Positions 43,708 to 52,518 of a DNA stretch of 64,000 bases are shown piece after piece. Within the stretch, counting starts at the first letter, position 1, and each line of letters opens with the position of its first letter. This DNA comes from Bradyrhizobium zhengyangense (GTDB lineage Bacteria > Pseudomonadota > Alphaproteobacteria > Rhizobiales > Xanthobacteraceae). The translations under genes and the position numbers were made by a program. A model generated the notes under the pieces. It worked only from the letters and a program-made list of their open reading frames with translations, did no database searches and was not told the DNA's origin. Location of the stretch: contig NZ_JAKLUA010000009.1 in NCBI RefSeq assembly GCF_022012435.1, positions 62,001-126,000 on the forward strand, written 5' to 3'.

Positions 43708-45132
43708 ATGGCCGCGCGCACGTTGTATGACAAGCTGGTGGACTCCCATGTGGTCCGCAATCTGGATGATGCCGGGCTCGTCCTGCTGTACGTCGACCGA
43801 ACCGTCCTCAACGAGTATACCAGCCCCCAGGCGTTTGCCGGCCTGCGCGCCGCGGGGCGGAAAGTTTGGAATCCCAAAGCGGCGCTGATGGTGGTCGATC
43901 ACGTCAACCCTACAGCCGCACAACGCACCCGCGCCATGCCGGATAGCGGCGCCGCGCGCCAAGTTGACTACTTCGCTGAAAACGCCCGGGATTTCGGCAT
44001 CGAATATTTCGATATTCTCGATCCGCGCCAAGGCATCGAGCACGTCGTCGCCCCCGAGCAGGGCCTCGTCATGCCAGGTATGGTCATCGCCGCCGGCGAC
44101 AGCCACAGCACCGCCTATGGCGCCTTCGGCGCGCTCGGCTATGGCATCGGGACCTCCGATATCGAGCACTATCTTGCAACCTCGACGGTGCGCTACCGAC
44201 GCCTCAAAACGATGCGCATCCACCTCACCGGAGACGTCCCGTTCGGGGTCACGCCGAAAGATATCGTCATGGAGATCATCCGGCGGATCGGCGCCGACGG
44301 GGCTACTGGCTATGCCGTTGAGTTCACTGGCCCCGTCGTCTCAAACATGAGCGTCGAAGGCCGCATCGTCATGTCCATCATGATCGTCGAAGCGGGCGCG
44401 CGTGGTGTCGTGGTCGCCCCGGACCAGAAGGTGCTGGACTATTTAAAGGGCCGGCCGCGCGCGCCAAAGGGCGAGATGTGGGAGCGAGCGGCCAAGAAAT
44501 GGCTGACGCTCGCCTCGGACCCCGATGCCCGGTTCGACCGCGAGGTTGCGCTCGATGTCGCGGATGTCGCCCCTCTCGTCACCTGGGGAACCAGCCCCGA
44601 CCAGGCAATTGCAGTGACCGATATTATCCCCGATCCTGCGCAACAGGTGGCGCCTGAACGCAAGGCCGCGGCCCTTCGCGCCCTGAGCTATATGGGGCTT
44701 CGAGCCGGTGATCCCATTCAATCCGTCCCGATCGATTTTGCGTTCATCGGCTCCTGCACGAATTCGCGCATCGAGGATTTGCGCGACGCGGCCGAGGTCT
44801 TTCGTGGCCGCCGTGTTGCGGCCGGTGTACGGGCAATCGTAGTGCCGGGATCGACCCACGTCAGAGCGCAAGCCGAGGCTGAAGGCCTTGCAAAAGTGTT
44901 CACGGATGCCGGCGTCGAATGGCGGCAATCCGGCTGCTCGATGTGCCTTGCCATGAATGACGATGTGCTCAAGCCCGGAGAGCGGTGTGCGTCCTCGACC
45001 AACCGAAATTTCGAAGGCCGCCAGGGACCAGGCGCCCGCACGCATCTCATGAGTCCGGCAATGGTGGCCGCGGCCGCGGTCACCGGCCACATCGCTGACG
45101 TTCGTTCACTGCTGGGAGTTGCAGGCCAATGA
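43708..45132 (+). CDS. Aconitase-superfamily dehydratase large subunit (LeuC-like)
   Basis: A 474-residue large subunit of the isopropylmalate isomerase/dimethylmalate dehydratase group, [4Fe-4S] enzymes that add or remove water from hydroxy-diacids. Visible are VVDHVNPT (about 63-70), AAGDSHSTAYGAFGALGYGI (about 131-150), and cluster ligands in FIGSCTNSRIEDLRDA (about 346-361) and QSGCSMCLAMNDD (about 408-420). ATG 43708 has GGAGGAAGGCGGG upstream. It overlaps the small-subunit start by 4 bases. Placement with a 2-hydroxycarboxylate carrier, not with leucine genes, argues for catabolism of a compound such as dimethylmalate, citramalate or maleate. Confidence 0.9.
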   Translation: MAARTLYDKLVDSHVVRNLDDAGLVLLYVDRTVLNEYTSPQAFAGLRAAGRKVWNPKAALMVVDHVNPTAAQRTRAMPDSGAARQVDYFAENARDFGIEYFDILDPRQGIEHVVAPEQGLVMPGMVIAAGDSHSTAYGAFGALGYGIGTSDIEHYLATSTVRYRRLKTMRIHLTGDVPFGVTPKDIVMEIIRRIGADGATGYAVEFTGPVVSNMSVEGRIVMSIMIVEAGARGVVVAPDQKVLDYLKGRPRAPKGEMWERAAKKWLTLASDPDARFDREVALDVADVAPLVTWGTSPDQAIAVTDIIPDPAQQVAPERKAAALRALSYMGLRAGDPIQSVPIDFAFIGSCTNSRIEDLRDAAEVFRGRRVAAGVRAIVVPGSTHVRAQAEAEGLAKVFTDAGVEWRQSGCSMCLAMNDDVLKPGERCASSTNRNFEGRQGPGARTHLMSPAMVAAAAVTGHIADVRSLLGVAGQ

Positions 45133-45737
45133 TGCCATTCGATCAAGTTTCAGGCGTCGCTGCACCCATGATGTCGCCAAACATCGACACCGACGTGATC
45201 ATGCCCAAAATGTTTCTTAAGGGCGTGGACCGGAGCGGGCTGGGCGAGGGCGCCTTCAATCTGCTGCGCTTCTCCGCCGGTAAACCCAATCCCGAGTTTA
45301 TTCTCAATCAGGACGGTTATCGCAACGCTTGCTTCCTCGTGGTCGGCCCAAATTTCGGCTGCGGTTCGAGCCGCGAGCACGCGGTGTGGGGGCTTCAACA
45401 GCTCGGCATCCGGGCATTGATCGGCACCAGCTTCGCCGGGATATTCAATGACAATTGCGGCAACAACGGCCTGTTGACGATCTCGCTCGAACCCGATCTC
45501 GTAGCTGAGATCGCTAACGCTGTGGCACATCGTGAGCGCAACGACGTCTTCGTTGATCTTGCAGCGCAGACGATCCGCTTCGACCGTGGCCGCCGCCCGA
45601 TCAAATTCGACATCGAGCCGACGAGGAAAGAGGCGTTCCTGACGGGCCGGGATTTCGTCGCATCAACCCTGGTCCTTGCTGACGACATCCGCGCTTTCGA
45701 AGCACGCCATGCTGCGGAGAATCCCTGGATCTTCTGA
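45129..45737 (+). CDS. Aconitase-superfamily dehydratase small subunit (LeuD-like)
   Basis: A 202-residue small (swivelling-domain) subunit. It has SPNIDTDVIMPKMFLKGVDR (about 17-36), the substrate-loop GPNFGCGSSREHAVWGLQQL (about 74-93), and GTSFAGIFNDNCGNNGLLTI. Together with the overlapping large subunit (ATGA junction) it forms the dehydratase. The GCGSSREHA segment is normal, so the enzyme is probably active. Substrate specificity is set partly by this loop, but I cannot assign it. Confidence 0.9.
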   Translation: MMPFDQVSGVAAPMMSPNIDTDVIMPKMFLKGVDRSGLGEGAFNLLRFSAGKPNPEFILNQDGYRNACFLVVGPNFGCGSSREHAVWGLQQLGIRALIGTSFAGIFNDNCGNNGLLTISLEPDLVAEIANAVAHRERNDVFVDLAAQTIRFDRGRRPIKFDIEPTRKEAFLTGRDFVASTLVLADDIRAFEARHAAENPWIF

Positions 45738-45774
45738 CTGGCAAGCCAGTCCTCGCGGCCAGCAGACTGGCCGC
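45736..45774 (+). repeat. Tandem intercistronic hairpins
   Basis: GACTGGC and GCCAGTC (45736-45751) form a 7-base stem. Right after it, GCGGCCAG and CTGGCCGC (45755-45774) form an 8-base stem with loop CAGA. They lie in the 44-base gap between the small subunit and the carrier gene. No T-run follows, so RNA processing or differential stability is more likely than full termination. Confidence 0.55.
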
Positions 45775-45781
45775 AGCCCGG

Positions 45782-47131
45782 ATGACGAAAATAACAAAAT
45801 TGGAGGGAACTTTGGTTGACACGACTTTTCGTCCGGCCGCGCCGGAGGCAATCCCTTCGACGAAGCTCAACGGCGTCAAGATCGGCCCGTTGCCAATCAG
45901 CATATACGTCGGAGCGGCCATCGTCTGTGCTGCCGCGGTTTACTCTGGAAAGCTCCCGAACGATGTGATCGGCGGTCTCCTGGTCCTCATGCTGCTCGGC
46001 TTTCTGCTGGGCAAGCTTGGCCAGACGATACCGGTTCTCAAGCAGATCGGTGGGACCGCGATCCTATGCCTGTTCGTTCCGGCAGCACTGGTAAGCTATG
46101 GCTTGATGCCGGATGCCGCCCTTAAAGCAATCACCACGACGTTCCGGACCGCCAATTTTCAATACTTCTTCATCGCCTGTCTCGTCGCAGGCTCAATCCT
46201 CGGAATGCCCTACCGCGTCTTGGTTCAAGGCTTCATCCGCATGTTCGTTCCGCTTCTGATCGGGACCATTGCCGCCGTCTCGGCCGGCATTCTGGTCGGG
46301 CTGGCATTCGGGTATACTCCCAAGGACACGTTCTTCTTCATCATCATTCCGATCGTCGGCGGCGGCCTTGCCGAGGGCGTATTGCCGCTCTCCATTGCTT
46401 ATTCCGAGATCTTGCAGCGGCCGCAAGCCGATCTTGTCGCACACATGGTGCCTGCGGCATTGCTCGGCAACGTGGTCGCAATCGTTTGCGCCGGGCTTCT
46501 TGCGCGCCTTGGCGAGAGACGGCGCGATCTGAGCGGGCAGGGCATGCTGGTCAAGACCGGCGACAATGACATCCTAGGCGACGTGCGGCCCGATCGGCCT
46601 ATTGATCTCGGATTGCTGGGAGCAGGTATGGTGCTGTCCTGCGGTCTATTCGTGCTTGGCATGACCCTAGCGCCATTTACAGGGATACCTGGACCGATCA
46701 TGATGATCATCGCGGCGGTCGCGTTGAAGCTGACCAAGATCCTACCGAACGAGATGGAGCTCGGCGCCTACCAGATCAACAAGTTCATGTCGACCAACCT
46801 GACCTTTGCGATCCTCGTCGCCATGGGCGCATTGCTGGTCAAATGGGAACAACTCGTCGCCTCCTTCAACCCGGGATACATCATGATCTGCACCGCGACC
46901 GTGCTGGCCATGATTGCCTCCGGCTTTTATGTCGGCAAGTGGCTAAACATGTATCCGGTCGAGGCTGCGATCGTCACCGCCTGCCATTCGGGACTGGGCG
47001 GCACCGGGGATGTTGCCATCCTTGGCGCCGCCGATCGCATGGGCCTCATGGCATTCGCCCAGATCGCCACTCGTGTCGGCGGGGCGATCATGATTGTGAT
47101 CGCGACCCTGCTGCTGAAGTCGCTATCCTGA
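45782..47131 (+). CDS. 2-hydroxycarboxylate transporter (CitS/CimH-type)
   Basis: A 449-residue sodium- or proton-coupled carrier of the 2-hydroxycarboxylate family (citrate, malate). It has about eleven hydrophobic segments, and two copies of the family's glycine-rich re-entrant loop: GGGLAEGVLPLSIAYSEIL (about 200-218) and HSGLGGTGDVAILGAADRMG (about 402-421). The length and the mirrored loops fit. ATG 45782 follows the hairpins, and no leader is seen. It probably imports the substrate of the LeuCD-like dehydratase. Confidence 0.92.
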   Translation: MTKITKLEGTLVDTTFRPAAPEAIPSTKLNGVKIGPLPISIYVGAAIVCAAAVYSGKLPNDVIGGLLVLMLLGFLLGKLGQTIPVLKQIGGTAILCLFVPAALVSYGLMPDAALKAITTTFRTANFQYFFIACLVAGSILGMPYRVLVQGFIRMFVPLLIGTIAAVSAGILVGLAFGYTPKDTFFFIIIPIVGGGLAEGVLPLSIAYSEILQRPQADLVAHMVPAALLGNVVAIVCAGLLARLGERRRDLSGQGMLVKTGDNDILGDVRPDRPIDLGLLGAGMVLSCGLFVLGMTLAPFTGIPGPIMMIIAAVALKLTKILPNEMELGAYQINKFMSTNLTFAILVAMGALLVKWEQLVASFNPGYIMICTATVLAMIASGFYVGKWLNMYPVEAAIVTACHSGLGGTGDVAILGAADRMGLMAFAQIATRVGGAIMIVIATLLLKSLS

Positions 47132-47155
47132 TCTGGCGTGTTGGAGATGCAACAA

Positions 47156-48370
47156 ATGGATCGGCGCGACTTTACAAAGGCCCTATTGGCCATGTCCGCC
47201 AGCGCTGGCATGTCAGGTGCAGCGGTCGCGGAGCAGGAGCCAAGCGGCGGCGTCCCTTCGCTTGCCGTGCGCGTCAACGACAAGATCAGGCTGGGTGGCC
47301 AACGCAACTTCGACAGAGGACCGGTGACCTCGCGGCAGAACATGCAGTGGCACCAGCGGTGGGGCATTCGCTATCTCGATGTCTCGCTGGAGACGAGAAA
47401 CGCCGCTCCGGACGTCTTTGGAAGCGATACGCCCGACGAGGGTGCGCTTGCTCGCGCTCAGGCGCTCGGCACGGGCATGGGAGGCGCGCGGCTTCAGCCC
47501 ACCACGCGCTGGAGCCTCGAAGGCATGATGCGCATCGCCGACACGCTGCAGAAAAACGATCTCATCTGGGAGAGCATCCGGATGGATTCGGCGTACATCG
47601 CGATGGCGCCGGGGCCGGAACGCGACCGTTATCTGGATCTGATTTGCGAAAACGTCCAAACCGCCGGCCGCGCCGGGGTCAAGATCATCAGCTATCATTG
47701 GAATTTGACCCCGATCCGGCGCAATCGCAAAGTTCAGGGCCGTGGTGGGTCGGAATACGACGCGTTCAAGCTAGAAGACAATTGGCGCGACCTCCCGCCG
47801 ACCCCTGCAGGCCGTGTCTCAGCGGACGACTATTGGGAGCGCCTGCATGTTTGGGCGTCCCGCGTCATCCCCGTGGCCGCGGAGAGCGGGGTCAAAATGG
47901 CTTGCCACCCCTACGATCCGGGCGGCCTGCCTCTCGGCTATCTCGGTGTCGACAGCTTCGATGCCGGCGATTATGCGAACGCGCTGCTCAAATACGAGAA
48001 GCTGTACGATTCACCTCATAATGGCTTTCAATACGATACCGGGGTCTCACGGGAATCGATGCCTGAAGGGGTTGATCAGCTTGCGCTGTTATACGGTTTG
48101 ATCAAGAGAAAGAAGATTCATCAGATCCACTTCCGCAATGTCCGCGCCAGCCAGAACGACTTCGTCGAGGTCTATCATGACGAGGGCGATGTGGACTTGT
48201 TCAACATCATTCGCCTGCTTCGCGACAGCGGCGGCTCACTGCTGGCCGATCATAGTCCGCGTCATCAGGATGATCCCTCTTACGTGATAGGCTTTGCGTT
48301 CGCAAACGGCTACATTCTCGGCCTCCTGCGCGCTGCCCATGAAGAGGCGCTCAAGTCCATCGCACGATAG
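47156..48370 (+). CDS. Tat-exported UxuA-like (mannonate dehydratase family) protein
   Basis: A 404-residue TIM-barrel protein resembling mannonate dehydratase. It begins MDRRDFTKALLAMSASAGMS, a twin-arginine export signal (RRDFTK), with cleavage likely after AVA near 26. The barrel shows IKIISYHWNLTPIR-like strand 5 (KIISYHWNL), the metal-site VKMACHPYDPGG (Cys and His), and QIHFRNVRASQNDFVEVYHD, typical of UxuA. ATG 47156 is preferred because GGAG lies 9 bases upstream. A periplasmic sugar-acid dehydratase is unusual, since UxuA is normally cytoplasmic. It follows the carrier by 24 bases and belongs to the LysR-controlled operon. Confidence 0.82.
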   Translation: MDRRDFTKALLAMSASAGMSGAAVAEQEPSGGVPSLAVRVNDKIRLGGQRNFDRGPVTSRQNMQWHQRWGIRYLDVSLETRNAAPDVFGSDTPDEGALARAQALGTGMGGARLQPTTRWSLEGMMRIADTLQKNDLIWESIRMDSAYIAMAPGPERDRYLDLICENVQTAGRAGVKIISYHWNLTPIRRNRKVQGRGGSEYDAFKLEDNWRDLPPTPAGRVSADDYWERLHVWASRVIPVAAESGVKMACHPYDPGGLPLGYLGVDSFDAGDYANALLKYEKLYDSPHNGFQYDTGVSRESMPEGVDQLALLYGLIKRKKIHQIHFRNVRASQNDFVEVYHDEGDVDLFNIIRLLRDSGGSLLADHSPRHQDDPSYVIGFAFANGYILGLLRAAHEEALKSIAR

Positions 48371-48376
48371 CCCGTT

Positions 48377-49699
48377 ATGGAACCAGATCGGATGAAGAAA
48401 ATGAACAGGCTGCTAAAGCTCAATCCCAACAGGTTCACAATGAAGTCGGTGCTCGCAATCTCGATCCTTTCGGCCTTGGCATTATCCGAGGCCTTCGCGC
48501 AGAACACCGCGCTGCCGACTGGCCCCCAATGGGGCGATCAAAACCTATCGGCTTTTTATCGTTGGACCGATCCGCTGCCCACAAGGCCGGGCGTGATGCT
48601 GCGTGAAGAGCCAATGAAGGCCCAGCCGGAGATCACGAAAGCGGCTCTCGCCGAACGCATTCTCTACAGTTCGACGGATGTACGTTGGCACGCCGGGATC
48701 GTACCGGTGAGCGGGACACTGTATCTGCCGGTTGGAGAACCGCCGGCCGGAGGCTGGCCCCTCGTGGCCTGGGCTCATGGCACGCTGGGCGTTGCGGACG
48801 TGTGCGCGCCGTCCTGGGCCGGGCACAAGCCGCGCGATGCAACCTACATCCAAAAATGGCTAGAGAATGGGTTTGCGGTCGTTGCCACCGATTACCAGGG
48901 TCTCGGCGGTCCCGGCCCGCATCCTTACCTGATCTGGGAAGCTGAAGGGCATTCCGTGCTCGATGCCGTCCGGGCAGCGCGCGCCGCCCATGGCGACAAG
49001 CTCGCTCCCAAGGTCTTCATCAGTGGTCAGTCGCAAGGCTCAGGCGCAGCTTTGGGCGCAACAACGGTCGCACCGAACTATGCGCCAGATGTACCCTTGC
49101 TCGCCACAGTCGCCACAGGGGTCGTGTCGACCTTTCCCGACGGCCCTTACCGGCCTGCGGAGGCATTCAAGGTTGGCTCGCCGATTTACCTCACCCTCAT
49201 GATGCTCGGCGGTTCGCTTCCCGATGAGGCACCCCCCGTAGACAACCTCGTGACTGACAAGGGAAGGCTCGTCTTACGCGCAGCACGAGAAGGCTGCACC
49301 GGCGAGATGCGCGCGATCGCGCAGAAAGATACTGTCACCGCCGACAACGCCTATGTCCAACCGATCGCGAACATCGAAGCGAGCCTTGCGTCTCCGACCG
49401 ACATGAAGCCCGTGCGGCTGCCGGTGCCCGTTCTGCTTGGCACGGGTCTGGCCGATTCAGTACTGCCGCCCCGTCGCCAATATGCAGCCGTGGCGGCCTT
49501 ATGCTCGGCCGGAAACGAGGTCGTTTGGAACACCTATCCTGGTGCCACTCACAACGGGGGCCTGATTGCCGCTTTCCCGGACGCATTGGCGTTCTTCAAA
49601 CAGACACTTGAAGGCAAAAAGACGCCAAGCAACTGCGCGCGCATTACCGAGCCGGGGCTTCCGACGACACCGGCGCCTGGTATACCCTTCAATGACTGA
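48377..49699 (+). CDS. Secreted lipase-like alpha/beta hydrolase
   Basis: A 440-residue alpha/beta hydrolase of the secretory-lipase (LIP) group. A signal peptide (KSVLAISILSALALSEAFA) ends near residue 41. The fold starts with GGWPLVAWAHGTLGVAD (oxyanion region), the nucleophile elbow is FISGQSQGSGAALG (Ser near 220), and later PVLLGTGLADSVLP (acid) and YPGATHNGG (His) complete the triad. Starts at 48377, 48392 or 48440 are possible; all keep the signal. It is the last gene of the operon before a hairpin, and may release an ester-bound hydroxy-acid outside the cell, which is inference. Confidence 0.82.
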   Translation: MEPDRMKKMNRLLKLNPNRFTMKSVLAISILSALALSEAFAQNTALPTGPQWGDQNLSAFYRWTDPLPTRPGVMLREEPMKAQPEITKAALAERILYSSTDVRWHAGIVPVSGTLYLPVGEPPAGGWPLVAWAHGTLGVADVCAPSWAGHKPRDATYIQKWLENGFAVVATDYQGLGGPGPHPYLIWEAEGHSVLDAVRAARAAHGDKLAPKVFISGQSQGSGAALGATTVAPNYAPDVPLLATVATGVVSTFPDGPYRPAEAFKVGSPIYLTLMMLGGSLPDEAPPVDNLVTDKGRLVLRAAREGCTGEMRAIAQKDTVTADNAYVQPIANIEASLASPTDMKPVRLPVPVLLGTGLADSVLPPRRQYAAVAALCSAGNEVVWNTYPGATHNGGLIAAFPDALAFFKQTLEGKKTPSNCARITEPGLPTTPAPGIPFND

Positions 49700-49721
49700 C
49701 TAGCGGTTCTTTGCATCTTAG

Positions 49722-49747
49722 CGCATCGGTTTGCACGAACCGATGCG
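49722..49747 (+). terminator. Hairpin after the dehydratase operon
   Basis: CGCATCGGTT (49722-49731) and AACCGATGCG (49738-49747) pair perfectly over 10 bases around a 6-base loop, 23 bases after the hydrolase stop. There is little T-rich sequence, yet the position at the end of a five-gene operon fits a terminator. Confidence 0.6.
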
Positions 49748-49981
49748 ATCCAAGCCAGGCAGTCCTTTCTGAGAAGCTCTGGGCTGCCGGTTTGACCTGC
49801 GCCTTCGGCTAAATTGAGCCCCTTCCAAGTGCGCCAGGGGAGGCTTTCGTTGGGTTAGTCTCGTCGAGCGCGATCCTTTCGATTTCTAGCGCTCGCGCCC
49901 GTGACGACCGGCGGCTTATTTCTTGTTTCTTATCGGTCGGCATATGCCGCGACCGTCTCTCCGCTCTTGAGGTAGAAAGCC

Positions 49982-50302
49982 ATGTCAGGAACTTTAGCCA
50001 TCGTCGCGCGCTTTGTCGCGAAGGCGGGTTGTGAGGAGGAATTGAGGGCTACACTACTAGAGGCTGCGGCAATCGCCCTGGCGGAGGAGCCTGGCTGTCG
50101 TCGCTTCGAAATCCTGCAGGCGGTTAATCCTGATGGCGTGGTGCTGCCGGATACTTTCATGTCCAATGAACTCTTCGACGACTACGAGGCCGTCGAGGCG
50201 CACCGTAACTCCAGGCACGCTCCCGTCCGCAAGGCTCGGATCCGTGCTCTTGTGTCGAGCCAGACCCGGATCGAGATGGGCGCTGTGATTGATGAAGTCT
50301 GA
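49982..50302 (+). CDS. Antibiotic-biosynthesis-monooxygenase-fold protein
   Basis: A 106-residue protein of the ABM/quinol-monooxygenase ferredoxin-like fold: AIVARFVAKAGCEEELRATL (about 6-25), EEPGCRRFEILQ (about 38-49), and NELFDDYEAVEAHRNSRHAP (about 63-82). Members dimerise and act on quinols, or have regulatory roles, without a cofactor. It stands 280 bases after the preceding operon and 83 bases before the aldo/keto reductase, perhaps in one transcript with it. No substrate is evident. Confidence 0.8.
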   Translation: MSGTLAIVARFVAKAGCEEELRATLLEAAAIALAEEPGCRRFEILQAVNPDGVVLPDTFMSNELFDDYEAVEAHRNSRHAPVRKARIRALVSSQTRIEMGAVIDEV

Positions 50303-50385
50303 TGACGCTCCCCCGAGATCGAGCATCCAAAATGAGCCGCTTTGCAACGAGGCAAGCACAGGGTGCTTATGGCTAGGACAATGTG

Positions 50386-51417
50386 ATGGAACATAGGGGT
50401 GTCGGCCGTTCAGGGCTGAGGATCCCAGCCCTGGCCTTTGGGACAGCGACTTTCGGCGGTGGGAACGAGTTCTTTCGCAAGTGGGGCACGACCGATCTAT
50501 CGGAGGCCCGACGGCTCGTCGACATATGCCTCGATGCGGGGCTGAATCTCTTTGACACCGCCGACGTCTACTCGATGGGCGCGGCGGAAGAAATCCTCGG
50601 AAAGGCTCTGGGCTCACGCCGATCGCAGGCCCTGATCGCCACCAAGCTCGGCTACCGCTCGCATAGCGGGCCGAACGGAATGGGGGCGAGCCGGCAGCAC
50701 ATCATAATGGCGTGCGAGGCCTCGCTGAAGCGACTTGGCTGCGATCACCTCGACCTGCTGCAACTCCACGGCTATGACGAAAATACACCGATCGAGGAAA
50801 CACTGCGCGCCTTCGAGGAACTGATCAAGGCCGGGAAGGTCCGCTATATTGGGGCGTCTAACTTCTCCGGATGGCAGCTGGCCAAGATGGCCACCACCGC
50901 TGACTGGCTTGGCTTGCCGCGCCCCATCTCGCATCAGGTCCACTATTCCTTGCTGTGCAGGGACTATGAACACGAATTGATGCCCGCGGGTTTCGATCAG
51001 GGCATAGGCGCCATCATATGGAGCCCGCTATCCGGCGGCAAGCTTAGCGGCAAGATCAGCCGTGACCGGCCGCCGCAGGCCGACAGCCGAGCGGCGAAAT
51101 TCGGAGGCCTGACCGAGCGCGACGCCAAGCTCTTTGACATCGTGGATGCGCTCAACGATATCGCGCAGGAGCGCGGGACAAGCGCGTCTCAAGTTGCGAT
51201 CAATTGGCTACTCGCCCGGCCAACCGTCTCAAGTGTCGTCATTGGCGCCCGCACGGCCGAACAGCTCGTTGAAAACATCGCAGCCCTCGACTGGCAACTT
51301 TCCATCAAGGAGGTGGAGCGCTTGAACCAAGTGAGCGCCTCGCCAGCACCCTATCCCTATTCACATCAGTCTATGTTCCCTGAATTACTTCGTCCGCTCA
51401 GCGGAATCTCTCGGTAA
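50386..51417 (+). CDS. Aldo/keto reductase
   Basis: A 343-residue AKR with an (alpha/beta)8 barrel that uses NADPH. It has GRSGLRIPALAFGTATFGGG (about 5-24), catalytic Asp-Tyr in NLFDTADVYSMGAAEEILG (about 58-76), Lys in ATKLGY (about 89), His in LLQLHGYDENTP (about 127), and the NADP-binding SSVVIGARTAEQL near the end. It resembles the YajO/IolS-type group. ATG 50386 has AGGA 8 bases upstream. Near the aldose-epimerase-like gene and an uptake system it may oxidise a sugar or reduce a keto-sugar, which is inferred from location. Confidence 0.9.
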   Translation: MEHRGVGRSGLRIPALAFGTATFGGGNEFFRKWGTTDLSEARRLVDICLDAGLNLFDTADVYSMGAAEEILGKALGSRRSQALIATKLGYRSHSGPNGMGASRQHIIMACEASLKRLGCDHLDLLQLHGYDENTPIEETLRAFEELIKAGKVRYIGASNFSGWQLAKMATTADWLGLPRPISHQVHYSLLCRDYEHELMPAGFDQGIGAIIWSPLSGGKLSGKISRDRPPQADSRAAKFGGLTERDAKLFDIVDALNDIAQERGTSASQVAINWLLARPTVSSVVIGARTAEQLVENIAALDWQLSIKEVERLNQVSASPAPYPYSHQSMFPELLRPLSGISR

Positions 51418-51563
51418 TGCATGCAACTGGCAGGCTAGGGTCTCGCAATGTTTGGCACTTTCGAACAATGCTCGCCTGAACGGTCCATCCCTGCCGGGGC
51501 GCGGCGCTTGCAAAGGGAGACCAAATGTCCGACGCCATCCGCAGCTTTGACCATCCGCGGCTA

Positions 51564-52460
51564 TCAACTCATGGAAATCACAACAGAGCCCTTCAGCTCG
51601 TCTCCGGGTTCCAGAATCACAGTTCCAGTGTCAGCACAACCGCGAGCGAACAGGTTGAACCCGTCCGCAACGTGGCTGACGGGCTCTGCGCATAGATGTG
51701 CGGCATCAGCGGGCCGATGCAGCACAAAATGCGAAAATGCAGGATCCCCTCGCATTTCAATCCGATCACCATTCGAGCGGTGAATAACGCAGAGCCCGCG
51801 CCATCCACTGCGATAAAGCGTCACCTCACCGGGCGGCAATGAATCTGCTGTGGGCCCGGCAGAATGGGCATCCGGCAGCGCGGCGAGATAGTCCGTCGTC
51901 ACGGCCCAGTCGATCGGTGCGTCAAACTCTATGTTGTCATCGACTTGGTGCTCGAAATAGGGATGCAGGCCGATTCCACCCGGCATCGGCGTCTGCGCCT
52001 CGTTTCGAAGATTGAGACAAAATATGGCACGCGAGGGTTCAAGTTCGACCTTAAGAGTTGCGCTGAACGCCCAAGGCCAGTCGGCGCCTCCCTTGTGCGA
52101 GTATCGCATCGTCACCTGCGATGGCGTCAGCGAGATCGTCTCCCAAGGCATCCTGTGCGCATGCCCGTGCAACGTATGCGGCAGCGCGTCGGGATGGGCC
52201 GCAAGCTCGTACCGCTTACCCTGGAAGAGAAGAACCCCATCCCTCACGCGGTTGCTATAGGGGACGAGGGGATAGATACCACCCTTGGGCCAGCGCAGTA
52301 ACTGAGCGGGCTCTACCCCGGCCGGGAACGGACGCAAGACCCGTCGCGGCAAGCCGCTACCCTTGCTGCTGCACAGCTCGAGAGAGGTCACGCGTCCGCC
52401 AGCGGACGCCGAGAAGCCAAGTCGAGCCGCACCGGCCGTCAAAAGCTGGTTGGTGATCAT
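51564..52460 (-). CDS. Aldose 1-epimerase (mutarotase) family protein
   Basis: A 298-residue galactose-mutarotase-fold protein. It has PYSNRVRDGVLLFQG (about 68-82), HTLHGHAHRMPW with the catalytic His (about 95-106), GIGLHPYFEHQVD (second His, about 173) and CAEPVSHVADGFN with the general-base Glu (about 254). It would interconvert alpha and beta anomers of a sugar. It lies 58 bases downstream of the ABC transporter's ATPase gene on the same strand, so it may belong to that operon, which suggests the imported compound is a sugar or sugar derivative. Confidence 0.86.
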   Translation of the reverse strand: MITNQLLTAGAARLGFSASAGGRVTSLELCSSKGSGLPRRVLRPFPAGVEPAQLLRWPKGGIYPLVPYSNRVRDGVLLFQGKRYELAAHPDALPHTLHGHAHRMPWETISLTPSQVTMRYSHKGGADWPWAFSATLKVELEPSRAIFCLNLRNEAQTPMPGGIGLHPYFEHQVDDNIEFDAPIDWAVTTDYLAALPDAHSAGPTADSLPPGEVTLYRSGWRGLCVIHRSNGDRIEMRGDPAFSHFVLHRPADAAHLCAEPVSHVADGFNLFARGCADTGTVILEPGDELKGSVVISMS

Positions 52461-52518
52461 AGAACGCCATTCAAACCATTTGAGATGGACCGTTTGAGCG
52501 CCCGTTCACTGCCGCAGC

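Noticed and set aside
43708..45737. Biosynthetic isopropylmalate isomerase (leucine pathway)
   Set aside because: Placed with a 2-hydroxycarboxylate carrier and a LysR regulator, not leucine genes. The substrate is left open.
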